NCBI GenBank assembly: GCA_035222895.1
Contig: JAVYIG010000163.1
Span: 744,001-808,000 of the forward strand
DNA length: 64,000 nt
Reading direction: 5' to 3'
From: Strongylocentrotus droebachiensis
Taxonomy: Eukaryota > Echinodermata > Echinoidea > Camarodonta > Strongylocentrotidae
Shown in pieces: positions 13,586 through 25,188 of this stretch. A program made the translations under genes and the position numbers. Within the stretch, counting starts at the first letter, position 1. Every line of letters starts with the position of its first letter. Under the pieces are notes generated by a model. The model searched no databases. It saw nothing but the letters and a program-made list of their open reading frames with translations, and was not told the DNA's origin.

Positions 13586-13728
13586 GGAGGCGTTTCACAA
13601 AACTTGTCATCAGTGACAAATGACAGTTTTTGTTATAAGCTACTGAAATCCTTGCTTCTGATTGGTTATCAACAGATTCGTCACTGAGTTTTGTCATTGA
13701 AAAGAGGCTTTGTGAAACAGGTCCCTGG
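13586..13728. mobile_element. Palindromic MITE abutting the ADI1 stop codon
   Basis: About 143 bp. The left arm reads GGCGTTTCACAAAACTTGTC; the right end is an imperfect reverse complement ending GTGAAACAGGTCCCTGG. The interior shares 'GTTATAAGCTACTGA' with the element at 40303-40444. It ends 2 bp past the ADI1 stop codon, so it forms the start of the 3' UTR. Confidence 0.65.
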
Positions 13729-13730
13729 AG

Positions 13731-16700
13731 TTAATCTTCAGTCAGGTGCTTGATGGATTCTAAGAACGTGGCTCTCTGGGGTTTCTCGTCGGCTGGGCGG
13801 TTGTAGGGCGTCCATACAGGTTCACCAACGAATAGACGTTTGGCCTTCACATAGTTCTGCATATTGAAAGGATGAAAATTAAAATACTAATTTAAAACTA
13901 CCCATTTGATGTTGCTTAGTGTGTCTCAAAATGTCTGACAAATTCTCCAGTCACAAGTGCTTCATGCTTTACTTCGCCAAAGGTATAAGGTTTGTTTGTT
14001 TGTTTGAGTGATTGTATTTCTGCGTTCAAATAACAAATACAAGGTTATACATTTTTACAGAAGTATTACATACATAACAAATCATGTCTAAAAATATTAT
14101 ACAATAGCCATAATACAAAGCATACAAACAAGTATAACACATATTTGTAAATTTTGTATATATCTTTCATTTAACGAAAGAGATAAATTTCAGAACGCAG
14201 GAGACCGCCATCGTGAGCGGTTAGACAGGAAATGGATGGCGGCCTCTTGGTAAAACCTAGTGATCAAGTGGGTGCAGTGCAATTGCTGCGCTGCAATAAA
14301 GCTATTGATTGGGTTTAGAGTTTGGGTTTAGGTAAGGTATAGTGTTGGGTCCAGGGTTGAAGTTAGGAATTTAATAAGTGTAGGAAATTGACTGTGTAGC
14401 AGTGTAGCAATTGTCACAGGAGCATGTGTCATATGGCTATAACAACAACAATTGACCAGGCTTTACTTCAGCTACTGTGATAAGGCACACAAGTGTTTAA
14501 GGAATTTCTTCCTACCGGGTACCCATTTACTACACCTGGAAGGAGAGTGGCAAATGTAGGTTAATATCTTGCCAAAGGACATTATGCTGCAGCGGGACTC
14601 GAACCACGAACCATATGATTCACAGTTCAACAATGTATCCACTAGACCGTGACACCTCTACTGCAATAAAGATGCTACCAAGGGGGTGTTTCACAAAGAT
14701 CCCAAGTTAAACTTAACTCAAAGTTGGACTTAAATATTATGGAGAGCCATTTGTGGTCTTAAAATAAAATATATTCAAAAGCAAAAATTAAAGTATTTTA
14801 AACTTTTCATAAATTTCACATCAAGAACATAGAATATCCTTGATGATAGAAAAGATCAATGATTTGAATCAACATTTTATGCCTTTTAAATTAACTTTTA
14901 CAAAATGTTTTCAAAGATGCTAGCGGCTTTCCATAACTGTTAAGTCCAACTTAGAGATAAGTTCAACTGAGGATCTTTGTGAAACACGCCTCAGATGTTG
15001 ACTACTCACGTTGGTGTCCAGGGTGAAACGATGGTAGATGCCGGCTGGAAGAACGAAGAACAGCCCCTTGGTGAATTTCATGCGGACCCAGCGCTCCTTG
15101 CAATCCCTGAAGTCAAAGTATCCGCTCCCGTCGAGACAGAATCGAATCTCCTCGTCCAAATGAAGATGTTCTTCAAAGAACTTCTTGATCTGTTTAGATG
15201 TGAGAGATAAATATATGTAAAAAACAAAAAGTACTTCATTCCATCAGGAAGGGTTGGTCAGTGGTCACTAGTCACATATCAATGATTGGATAATGATGAC
15301 AATAAACCTGGGGCCATAACATAAGGAATAACTTTTCAAGGAATTTACTTTTAATGTGGATGTTCATGTGAGCATTTTTATAAAAACCCTTTTCTCCCCT
15401 TATTGATCTGTAACTATGAATCAAATAAACCATCTGAACCATCTCCACAAATCCAGAATATTTGAAAAGGGAGACACAATGGTACAATTCAGAAAAAAGT
15501 AATTAGCAATCCAGGGCTACTGGGGTGCCTTTTTCCCCAAAACTTCTATGAAAAAAAGTCATCAGATTGTTACATGTACAGTATGTAGTTTGTTGACTTA
15601 TCTTTGCCCAGCTACACATTAAAAAACAAATAATATCCAGTTTACCTTCTCTTCATAGTTAGGAAGCTTCTCTTTGGTGATGGTAATCTCATCCTCATAA
15701 TTATAGCCACGATCAGCCCTGACCTTGTTGTAAGTTGCATCATTCTCATAGTCATCAGGATTTACCTACACACAAAACAAAAATAAAAAGTTGAATGCAG
15801 AGGAAACGCTAAGAGTTTGTATAACTATAAGGGGTGGAGGTGAGGAGGTGGGTCCAAAAGAATTGTAATGTAATTGAATTAAATGCACAAATCTGTGTTA
15901 AGTGCCATGTTGCAAATTATTTCATTAACCTGTTACAAATACAGGTGTAATTGTTTTCCATTAATGCAAATTGCATAAATAAACTGTTGCTAGATAGGAT
16001 TAACATTATGGCTTGTCCTACATTACAACACGGAATGTATGCAATTCGCATTCTGACTGTCGAAATACAATTATTTGTAACAGGTGAATGAAACAATTTG
16101 GCATGAGGCACCTAACAAAGATTTGTGCATTAAATTTGATTACATTACAAAATTGGCCTATTCTGAAGAAATTCTGACAAGCCAAAATAGTCATCAGATT
16201 TGGGGGAATTGGGGTTGTTGACTTACATGTATCTCTGCTAGGCAAAAAATAAAAAATAATCATAAATCAGACTAAGAAATGGGGTCAAATGCTGTACTTC
16301 CAGCTACTTTCCGTGGATTCATCAGTGAATCCACCACGACACCAATATCTACCTTTCTTCCCTTATTAAATTCTTCGTTTTATCAGTCTTGTAGGCTGTC
16401 AGTCTATGAGCTGTAGGTCCTCAGGCCTATACCTCTAGTGGACCTTTTGTCAAAGTCGGTCTCAGGAGCTGTTGGTCTACTGGGATAAAGCCCCTCAAAA
16501 TTTACCCCTGGACTTTCGGCCGAAGGAACTTTGACCTTGATCACTCAAGCACAGATTGGGGGTGTCAGTATTAACCGAACAGCTATGGGGGACTAACTAG
16601 GGTTGATGGCTATGGATAAGAAATTAAGATGCGTATGTAGTCTGTAGTCTGTATGCCAAGAAGTACACAACAATTTCAGTATAAAGTGTGTTCAGTTTTG

Positions 16701-19348
16701 AATATCGTCAAGATAATGAGAATATTTTTTTCTTTTTTAAAATATCATAATATATAATATAGTATGAATATCGAATTCATAGTTTGCAAACATCAGCATT
16801 CTGCCACATTCTGCCACTATCAAAAATTGAATTCAAAAGAATATTGTGAAGACAATCGTTGATCAAAATTATCATAATAATCAGAAAACATATTCCGAAC
16901 CATGAAAATTTAAACTTACAAATTAATTATTTAAAATAATTTAAAGAGAAGGTTGAGTTCTGGGAAGAGGTGAAAAATAATTGGTGAGCGTTATCATTGT
17001 TATTATGTAAGCATGGAAGAACATCTGATAAAACATGTTCCCTGAAAAGCATGGCTCTTCAAATACCTGCATATTCTAAATATGACGTGACGTAACAGCG
17101 TAAAAATCAGGACGGATTTTTATGCCACTTGTTCATGCAGTCCCATATACATATTTCTTTGTACAGTGCTTGTAACTTTACCAAAACTGTGTCAAATTTC
17201 TTATCATTTTGATGTTTCCAGAACCTTGCAGTACACACCAATACTTATATGCTAGATGATTAACCTTTTCTGATCAATTACACACTGTTTCTTTTAGGCT
17301 TGAGTCGGTACGGTCGATCACACCGGGACCCGACCGTTGCCGTCGGGTCCCGGTTTCGTTTTTTGAGAACCGACGCTCCGAAAAAAATAAAGAAATATGT
17401 AAGAAAGTGCAGTTTTGCACACCACTAAAATCAATCCACCTTAAAACTTAAGTATTTAATTGTTACCAATCATATTCTAGCTCATCCTGAATCAATTCGA
17501 ACTGCTGATATAAATTGCAAAGCAGTTCGCCCCATGGGGTTGTTTTTGCCAGCTACTAGCCAGCTACTGTACTGGCCGGGTCTCTCGGCAGGATTAATAA
17601 ATCAGGTTGAAAGAAACATTAATGTTTGAATAATAAAACGGCTTTCTAAAAAGCGCTTCTTTACAACATACCGATCGAATAATTTTTAAAAGACAAAATA
17701 TATATTTTTTCTTTGATTTTGAACACCGCATGCTTCTTTTAAAAGCTGAAAATTACTTGGTAATCACAAGAAGTTTCGATACAGATAGTTGTTGCAAGGC
17801 AAGTTCAGACTAGTCTCGGAAAATGCGCAGTGCTCCTCGTCGTGAGTAGTTGTCTTTCCAATTGTGCTCTCGTAGCTTTTAATGATTTTTGTCTCGTTAC
17901 GACCACGTCTTTGTTTGGGTTCGTTCTGGCACGCCTTACAGCTAACGACGAGCACTGCGCATTTTTCCGAGACTAGTCTTAACTTGCCTTGCAACAACTA
18001 TCCCTATCAAAACTTCTTGTGATTACCAAGTAATTTTCAGCTTTTAAAAAAAAGCATGCGATGTTTAAATTAAGAGATAAATATTTATTTGTCTTTAACA
18101 AATTATTTGATCGGTATGTTGTAAAGAAGAATTTTTTAGAAAGCCGTTTTATTATTCTAACATTCATATTTTTTGACCCGATTTATTCAACCTGCATGAA
18201 TCAAAATGGCGGCTCGAATGTTGTCTTTATATTTTTGCTCGAGTTTTTTTACTTTGAGAGGCACGATAATGGCACTAAACATCGCCAATCATGGATGAAA
18301 ATAATGTCAAATGGAAGAATATACCGATCTGTGTCGAGGTATGCATGTGTTGATTTATTTATACTGATAAAAAAGGTCACTTTTAAGGGACATACTGATG
18401 ATATGCGCTTTTTATTGAGGCAAGTGACAAATCCTGCGAGCTGATTTCGGGACACCGGGTCCCGATCGGTGCAAGGCCGTCGGGACCCGGTTTATGAAAA
18501 TCCCGACATGACTCAGGCCTAGTTTCTTTCACAATGCAATCACATGACCAGAACTCAATTTTATCTTTAAATAATTAATAATTAATAATTGTACATGTAC
18601 CGGTAGTTACTTGTTAATTAATGTATGGCAATAAATTGCTCGTAAATGTACATGAAAAAGGTCTTAAAGATATGCAACTCTCAATCTTCTGCCTATATGG
18701 TACACAGGCATCCAATCAGGGAAATATGCAGACACATAATTACATACACGCATACGCCTACATTGTACAGTTGTGCCAACACCCAGCTGCAGCTCCCGCT
18801 CCCGGCTCCCGACTCGGTCCCACTGATGACCTAATCGATCAGGCTGGGTGCTGCATGAAACTATACAGATTGTGTAGCTTGTTGCACATCGGTTGTTGAA
18901 TATGAATGTCATATATCTCTTTCGTACCATATCATCATGCATTATACTTTTTTGCTTTGAATTTGACTCTTGACCTTTGTAAATTAATTGTTGTTCATCC
19001 AAAGAAAGAGCATGATGCAACAACAAGTCTACTGTCTAGATTTAGTCAATCTCATCTAGTCAATTATGTGTGAGCTTGAGTGGCCCTGAGGCCTAATTTT
19101 TAAATGGCCAAGGCCTAAGTAATGAGTACTGAGTAATTAGAATTAGAGTACTACTACTACTACTACGCGTGAGCAGGTGAGACGGTGGGGGATTCATTAA
19201 ATTTAACCTCACTAACCTTCCAAAACTTAATGCCATGTTTGCCGATGTATTCTTCGTCCACGTATTCTGGTGGATTGCAATGGTGTTCTTCACGCTGATC
19301 GGCATCAGAATCCCCCATAAACCAGGCTTGAACATTCATACTGGCCAT
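13731..19348 (-). CDS. ADI1: Acireductone dioxygenase (methionine salvage), complete, four exons
   Basis: Exons are 19217-19348, 15646-15765, 15010-15189 and 13731-13856. All junctions are phase 0 GT-AG, giving 185 aa, matching the family's usual 179-185. It is a cupin enzyme that oxidises acireductone (1,2-dihydroxy-3-keto-5-methylthiopentene). The Fe form gives the methionine precursor 2-keto-4-methylthiobutyrate plus formate. Metal ligands are all visible: His92 and His94 ([11 protein letters not shown]), Glu98, and His137 (LPAGIYHRF). Other family signatures are GSGYFDFRD and [17 protein letters not shown]. The start ATG at 19348 gives [20 protein letters not shown], aligned with the usual 'AWYMD' N-terminus; a second Met at residue 4 is an alternative start. 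The protein is cytosolic/nuclear in other animals. Introns are filled with SINE, MITE and foldback elements; the first is 3.45 kb. Confidence 0.95.
14450..14660 (-). repeat. tRNA-derived SINE copy
   Basis: The minus strand begins with a tRNA-like head (B-box-like GGTTCGAGTCCCGC near 14592-14606), followed by the body also found at 28948-29252 (shared 'GGTACCCATTTAC..ACACCTGG' and 'TTGCCAAAGGACATTA' on the plus strand). It lies in the last ADI1 intron. Confidence 0.7.
14678..14995. mobile_element. Palindromic MITE, second copy of the GTGTTTCACAAAGAT family
   Basis: The left end is CCAAGGGGGTGTTTCACAAA; the right end is TTTGTGAAACACGCCTCAG. It shares internal sequence with the 1705-1982 element ('GTTGGACTTAA', 'CTTTTCATAAATT'). 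It ends about 14 bp before ADI1 exon 3. Confidence 0.7.
15861..16154. mobile_element. Palindromic MITE in ADI1 intron
   Basis: Imperfect inverted arms of about 80 bp ('AATTGTAATGTAATTGAATT..' against '..AAATTTGATTACATTACAAAATT'), with a second symmetrical 'GTTACAAAT/ATTTGTAAC' block. A related element is at 41682-41868. No coding potential. Confidence 0.6.
17295..18521. mobile_element. Foldback DNA transposon, 1227 bp, 8-bp target duplication
   Basis: Ends are TAGGCTTGAGTC and GACTCAGGCCTA. Both are followed inward by GC-rich 'CCGGGACCCG / CGGGTCCCGG' words. Long internal inverted arms (about 17585-17840 against 17945-18200) could form a hairpin with a loop of about 100 bp. The perfect 8-bp direct repeat GTTTCTTT flanks it (17287-17294 and 18522-18529), as expected for hAT insertion. 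No transposase is encoded, so it is non-autonomous. It lies in ADI1 intron 1. Confidence 0.85.
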
Positions 19349-19560
19349 CTTTAGTAGTTTTCTTCTTTATTCACTGTAATTTAAGAGCGAGACGAGTGTT
19401 GTTGTCGATGACTTCGTTTAGTATCGCAGCAGTAGGCCTAGTATACAGTTCACGTACGTACAAGTATACGGAGCCTACCCCTCCTAGTACCTGTACTGTT
19501 GTCGTTGCAGTTAAATCACGTGATAGCGAACAATGATCAGGTGACGGCCGAGACGAGGGA
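19349..19560 (-). promoter_or_regulatory. ADI1 upstream/promoter region (approximate)
   Basis: This is the sequence immediately 5' of the ADI1 start codon. It includes a CACGTG-like E-box region near 19517 (ATCACGTGAT). No TATA box is obvious. The boundaries are a guess. Confidence 0.35.
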
Positions 19561-19570
19561 AATTAGAGGA

Positions 19571-19890
19571 GCTGGGAGGAGGAGGAGGAGGAGCTAGGAG
19601 GAGGAGGAGGAGGAGGAGGAGGAGGAGGGCGAGCCTAGGGTCGATAATTTTTTTTTAAAAATAAATAACGGTTGGTAAAGAGGAGGAGGAGAAGGAGGAG
19701 GGAGAGGGTCGATAATCATTTTTTTTAATATAAATAACGGTTGGTAAAGAGTAGGAGGAGGAGAAGGAGGAGGAGGAGGGGGAGGGGAGGAGGAGGAGGG
19801 CGAGGGCGAGGGTCGATAATCATTTTTTTTTTCTTTTAATAATATAATAAATAACGGTTGGTAAAGAGGAGGAGGAGGAGGAGGAGGAGA
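19571..19890. repeat. Purine-rich tandem array upstream of ADI1
   Basis: (GGA)n blocks alternate with a repeated unit containing 'GGGTCGATAAT', a T run, and 'AAATAACGGTTGGTAAAGA'. There are three units. The whole stretch is strongly strand-asymmetric (G/A on the plus strand). Confidence 0.85.
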
Positions 19891-19899
19891 ATATAACAT

Positions 19900-21921
19900 T
19901 GTTGACGGTTGGTGAAGAAAAAAACTGAGTAATTTGTGTATGAAATGTTACTTATTATATTCCTTCTACTGTATACTTACCCTCTAACGGGCAAAAAACC
20001 TTGAGAAAATTCTCAAACCACAAAAATATATATGGTTTTCTTTGAAGGCGTCACTGTGCAGTGATTAACTTTATTCTCCCAACCATTTTTGAATTTTCCC
20101 AACCGTTTTACCTTAAAATAAGACAGGGTTTTAAAAATCTTTCAACACTTCAATGTCTGGAATAATAGGCGCCAGAAGTGGGGGGGGGGGGGGGGGCAGG
20201 GGGTACTTGCTCCCCAACCCAAAAAGTGGGGGCAAAACCCATTTTTGCCCCCCCCAAAAAAACGCCCCCCTCCCCCCCCCCCCCAAAAAAAAATGCAGTA
20301 AAGGAGTAAAGAAGGTTTGTATTTTCAACCCAAAAGAACATAACAATAATAAAAACCGGAATTAAATCACATATAAAATTCAAAGAAAAGGAAAGTTAAC
20401 AGGAATTAAATTTCCAAACATTCCGCATGCCACCTATATTTATCAATGGAGGTTTTTATAATAGCGATACGCGCATATCGTAGAAATATTGTGAGAGGAT
20501 GGAAAAGCGTGTGTTTTATTTTGTTATATAGGGGTGAGAAGACATGAGCCCCTGAACGCTGGCGTACTGATGGGAGTATTTCTTATTTGATACCAGTGAT
20601 TTACAAATGTTGCTGAAATGACATGATTTTCCGGTATTTTTTCTAGGTCATAGGCCTATACCTTTTTATGCGTTTGTTGGAAAATTAGAAATTCCCAAAT
20701 TTACAGTCGGGCGAAAAATATGCTTATTTAGAAGCCTTCCTGTCAGGGCCTGCAGAAACGGCTGGGCTCGGCGGCTCGAGCCGCCCTCACTTTTTGAAAA
20801 AGTATGTTACAGAGAAAAAGAAAGAAAGAGTGTGAAAAAAAATAAGTGACCTGCCAATGTCACAAATGAGGTATCAAAATATGCTCATCTGACCGTAATT
20901 AAATGCCTAAAACCCCAGAGCTCTGTGGTATGCGCCATACAAAAACGGACTATTATTAGTTATACATGTATCATTCATATTCACATTCAAATTTGAAATA
21001 AAATCCCGATAGACCATTATGAATGATAGAGTTTCAGTTTATTGTTAGTTTCAGTTACATTATGAATGATAGAGTTTCAGTTTATTGTGTCATATTTCAC
21101 ATATTAACATTTTACAACAAAATGTAAAATAAATGGTATACTATAAACAAAAATGAATTCTATTGTCAAATACTAGAATAAAAATAATTACCTCGTATAA
21201 CAACCAGTTTGAATGCGATGGTAATTGCAAAGATTGAACTAAAAGAAGAGAGAAAGAGGCGGAGGGGAATGATACTGCAAGAATTTGCTAGTAAGGCAGA
21301 CTACAAAGATGTGTGGAACAAGGTTGTAATCAACCTCCAAACTGAACAGATACCAAGATAGATAGAAAGACAAAATGTAATATATTGCCCACATCTACCA
21401 TGCCTAATTGCCTTTCATTTCCCCCCTTGTAGTAAGTTGGTATAGTATTATTATGTTTTGTTATAAGCATTTTTTGTGTAATTGTACAATAATCATTAGC
21501 TGTGGAACAGATTTGGAATAAATAGTGTAGGCCTATATTTAATCATACCCGCAAATTTACAGAAAATTATTTTTATCTTAATTTATGAAATTAAAACAAT
21601 GCCAAATGGAAAAAATCGTTTACCCAAGAACAAAAAACAAGAACAATAAAATGGTACGGTTTGATTTTTCCGATTTAATTGGTCTTGAACTTATGCTTAC
21701 ATGTTATTTTCGTCACGCGATATCGATTGCGAGAATTTGTATAAGCATATTTAATGTTAGGGGCGGTATTCTGAAAGCTATGTTAACTTCTTTGTTAATT
21801 TTTGTTAAGGTTACGCCCCCAAAAGGCCCATTTCCATTGATTCTCCAATTATGATAATCATTGTTAAAATATATTCTCATCCAATCACCTTACATGCTAG
21901 ATCACGCGTACAGTAATTAGC
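19900..21921. other. Intergenic DNA between ADI1 and ABHD3; no gene seen
   Basis: Contains long G and C runs (about 20179-20290), a 30-bp direct duplication (copies starting at about 21016 and 21058, 'CATTATGAATGATAGAGTTT...'), and AT-rich sequence. Open frames over the poly-G/C runs are compositional artefacts. Confidence 0.5.
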
Positions 21922-22410
21922 AAATGACTTTGCCACCTTCTTTGAAGATAAGATTACCCAGATTAGACAGAGTCTTGAAGAAAGTTCGAGAGTAGCAACA
22001 GCTTTGACCAGTGATGATGTACATGATGAATCCGTACATAGACAGCCTTCCTTGCAATCAGGCAGTTAGAGTGATGGAACACTGTCTTGTTTTACTGAAG
22101 TTAGCGAGACAGAAGTAAAGATAATTATCCAAAGGTCTGCAAACAAATCATGTGCTATAGATCCATAACCAACTTGGTTATTGAAGGCAAATCTTCCTCT
22201 TTGGTACCGACAATCACTTCAATTGTTATTTGCTCTTTAAGAACTGATGTTTTCCCGGCTAAACTCAAGGAGGCCATCATTCGTCCATGTCTGAAGAAAC
22301 CATCGTTGGACACATAATATCTGAACTAAAGAATTTCAGACCTGTCTCCAATCTGGCATTCTTGTCAAAGGTGATAGAGCTAGATGTTTCCTCAAGACTG
22401 ATAGCTCTTG
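21922..22410 (+). pseudogene. Decayed non-LTR retrotransposon reverse-transcriptase fragment
   Basis: Translation in scattered frames gives pieces typical of the start of the CR1/Rex-type RT domain: FFEDKITQIRQSL, then EVKIIIQRSANKSCAIDP, PTWLLKA, and VFPAKLKEAIIRPCLKKPSL. In-frame stops and frame changes show it is dead. It stops where the hAT-like element at 22413 begins, so it was probably interrupted by it. Confidence 0.65.
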
Positions 22411-22412
22411 AT

Positions 22413-22985
22413 CGGGGGCGGATCAAGGGGGTTTCGGCGATTTACCCCCCCCCCCCCCCTTGAGCGCCAGGGGGGGGGGGACATCTCAAAAAAAGGGTAA
22501 AATTTACGTGTTGTTACACGCTTCTTTCCCAGGGGAGAGAGCCCGGGCCCCCGCCCTCCCCCGGCCGCTAATTTTTTATTCCCAAACAGGTTTGCCAATG
22601 CTAATATTTCCGGTCATCTGATTGGCTGATATGTTACGTCATTAGCAATGACGTAACCGTTAGGGTGAGTGAAAGGGTAATATAAATCATGCAGAATCAC
22701 TTTTCATCAACCCATCGTTGGCTCAATCGGTAAGGACAGCGTAATACAATCTCAGAGTTGTGGGTTCAAGCCTAAGTTTATTTAGTTTTTTTGCCCTTAT
22801 AAATAGTGAGGCAAAGCAATACAAAATCAAAGTCTAATTGTTTGTGACCTCTTTCCGATCTGCTAATGACGTAGAACATATCAGCCATTGAGCAGAACGG
22901 AAATATAAGAACTTGCAAACCTGTTTGGGAATACAAATTTCGCCCCCCGCCCCCCCCCCCCCCCCCCCCCTGGATCCGCCACTGG
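22413..22985. mobile_element. hAT-like inverted-repeat element carrying a tRNA-like SINE head
   Basis: The right end reads CCTGGATCCGCCACTG; the left end (CGGGGGCGGATCAAGG) is a degenerate complement. Longer inner inverted arms occupy about 22570-22650 and 22860-22940 ('TATTCCCAAACAGGTTTGC' on one strand and its complement on the other). The core holds the tRNA-like sequence at 22712-22780. Poly-C and poly-G runs lie near both ends. Target duplication not resolved. Confidence 0.65.
22712..22780 (+). repeat. tRNA-like (SINE head) with A and B boxes
   Basis: TGGCTCAATCGG matches the pol III A box, and GGGTTCAAGCC, about 40 bp later, matches the B box. The cloverleaf is not clean enough for a functional tRNA, so a tRNA-derived SINE or tRNA pseudogene is more likely. 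Confidence 0.5.
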
Positions 22986-24357
22986 TTGAGACCACAAGTT
23001 TACCCATGAAGTCAACTTTATGCATTATCAAATATCATTCAGAATGACAATGTATGACGGAAAATGGTCAATATAAATTAACAAAATGGCGCCCAGATGA
23101 CGTCACGCATCAGTAATACAAACAAATCTCTTCGTTAGGATCAATAATCATGTCATGAAAATTTCATCGTCATTAAACCATGTCATTCATGAGATATGAA
23201 GCGAACACATTCATATACAGAAAGAAAGGGGAGAAAAAAGAAAGATTCATACGAAATAAATAGGTCCTTTGCGGCAGATGATCACCTAATAATGTAGCCG
23301 TATATAGACAACATTATCCCTGCATAAAGCAGCATATGCAAGGAGGGCCTGCAGCTACAATTCCTTCGTCACAGACGTATACTTATTAATAATGGTACAA
23401 ATATACATTTCCTTGTCTTAAATACACATAAGCATACATTTTTAAGAAAGTACGACTTAAGATATCTGAAGGCTTAATGCTTAACATTAAATAAGTTTCT
23501 ATAAAACTTCTGCCCGATAAGTGTGTTTTAGATGTAAACAAATTTCCCTCCAGTTCTTGGCAATTTGTGAACGTTTGTCAACCTTAATAGGCAAAACACT
23601 TTGGCAGCATCAAGAGCCACCAGGACCCTTTATGTATGCTTTAGTGTCAGCGTGCCACACCGCGCTGCACAAGCTCAAGACAAGACAGTGTTACCTCGAT
23701 CTCCTCCTCTTTAATACTTCGCCAGTGATCGTCATTCTCGGCAAATTTAGGTAAAGCATACCAGTCTGAAAGACTGTAGGACTACATTTTCATAATTCAT
23801 TTACCCACGAAAGAGTGAGTGAAGACTAAATATTTTTAAATAGTTTTAATTCAATTTCAGAGCGAGGAGACTATGCCATATACACCTTTATAAGATTGGA
23901 TGACTTTATTGAACACATTACAGACATGGCACGACTGAATTTCATAATTTGATAAAAGAATTGAAATAAATATTTCATCACTCTTCCATGTTTAGAGTCA
24001 AAAGTTTCAAGTCTCAAGTTTAACAAGTTTTATTTCAAAATAAGTCTTTATCTTTTTTCCCAAAAACGTAATAACATTTTTAAAGCAGATGGTAACAAAT
24101 ATCATTAAACAATTTAAATGATCTAGATGAAATCATGGCAACATAATTGGAGGAGTCTATTTAAAAGCAAGGCTTGTATTCTAAAGACCCCTGGGTGACA
24201 ATGTAGATGAATACATAATTGGGGGAAACGTGCTTACTATAGAACTATGCTAATAAATAGGTAATTAAAATAGTACTAAAAGAGGTGTGACTATGATTAG
24301 ATTTCCATTACATTGGCGCTGTACTTTATTATTTATTAACACTGGGATTTTTCTATA
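22986..24357. other. Intergenic DNA, nothing recognised
   Basis: AT-rich, no exon-like frames with family resemblance. Short open frames (for example near 23521-23754) have no recognisable features. Confidence 0.45.
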
Positions 24358-24365
24358 GATTTGTT

Positions 24366-25180
24366 CATTGGCGTATCGTGGGGGTGTTTTGGGTGTTCAC
24401 CCCCCCCCCCCCCCCCCCGTGGCAAAAGGAGGATGTTTTACAATTTTAAAGACAACCTTTATCTGTGTTTCAGGTGTTTATAAATGGAGAAAAAAAAGTT
24501 CTAAAAATATTGTGGTTTTTTGTTGTTGTTGCTAAAGTGGGGGGGGGGGGTGGATGTTGAGAAGAAGAAAAAAAAGGAGTGTTAAAAAAAACAGTGCTCA
24601 CCCCCCCCCCCCCCCCCCCCGCTTATTCACCAGCTGGCTGATTCGTCATTCGTGGGCACAGACACTCAGGGGCGGATCCAGGATTTGCCGATAGGGGGGG
24701 CCTAAAATGTGAAAATCGCGCCGACCAATATCTCGCTCATTGGGGGGGGGGGGGGGGGGGGGGTAGGGGGGTAGTGATCATAATTTTTTTCTTCTCGTAT
24801 TTGACCTCGAAAATGAAAATGTGAAAATCGTGCCGACCAATATCTCGCTCAGTGGGGGGGGGGGGGGGGGGGGGGGGGGGTAGTGATCATAATTTTTTTT
24901 CTCGTATTTGACCACGAAAATGTGAAAATCGTGCCGACCAATACCAATATCTCGCTCAGTGGGGGGGGGGGGGGGGGGTAGTGAGCATCATTTTTTTGGT
25001 ATATGACCCCGAAAATGTGAAAATCGAGCCTACCAATATTTCGCTCAGTGGGGGGGGGGGGGGGGGGGGGGGGGTAGTATGCATAATTCATTTTTTGTAT
25101 TTGACCCCGTCGGCCCCCCCCCCCCCCCGTGGATCCGCGCCTGCAGACACCCTCCCTCCTTAAATCCTGGATACGCCTTG
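24366..25180. mobile_element. Outer hAT-like MITE, 815 bp, with 8-bp target duplication
   Basis: The left end is CATTGGCGTATCGTGG; the right end is CCTGGATACGCCTTG, an imperfect inverted repeat. It is flanked by the perfect direct repeat GATTTGTT (24358-24365 and 25181-25188). Rich in poly-G/C runs. It contains a second complete element at 24667-25143. Confidence 0.75.
24667..25143. mobile_element. Inner hAT-like MITE, 477 bp, nested
   Basis: It starts CAGGGGCGGATCCAGG and ends TGGATCCGCGCCTG. It is flanked by CAGACACT (24659-24666) and CAGACACC (25144-25151), a 7/8 matching target duplication. The interior is made of four tandem units. Each carries 'GAAAATGTGAAAATCG', 'CCAATAT', a poly-G run and 'GTAGT'. 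Confidence 0.8.
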
Positions 25181-25188
25181 GATTTGTT

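Noticed and set aside
19594..20383. Proline- or glycine-rich open frames
   Set aside because: Compositional products of GGA and poly-G/C runs.
22712..22780. Functional tRNA gene
   Set aside because: A and B boxes are good, but the acceptor and anticodon stems do not pair cleanly and it lies inside a mobile element.
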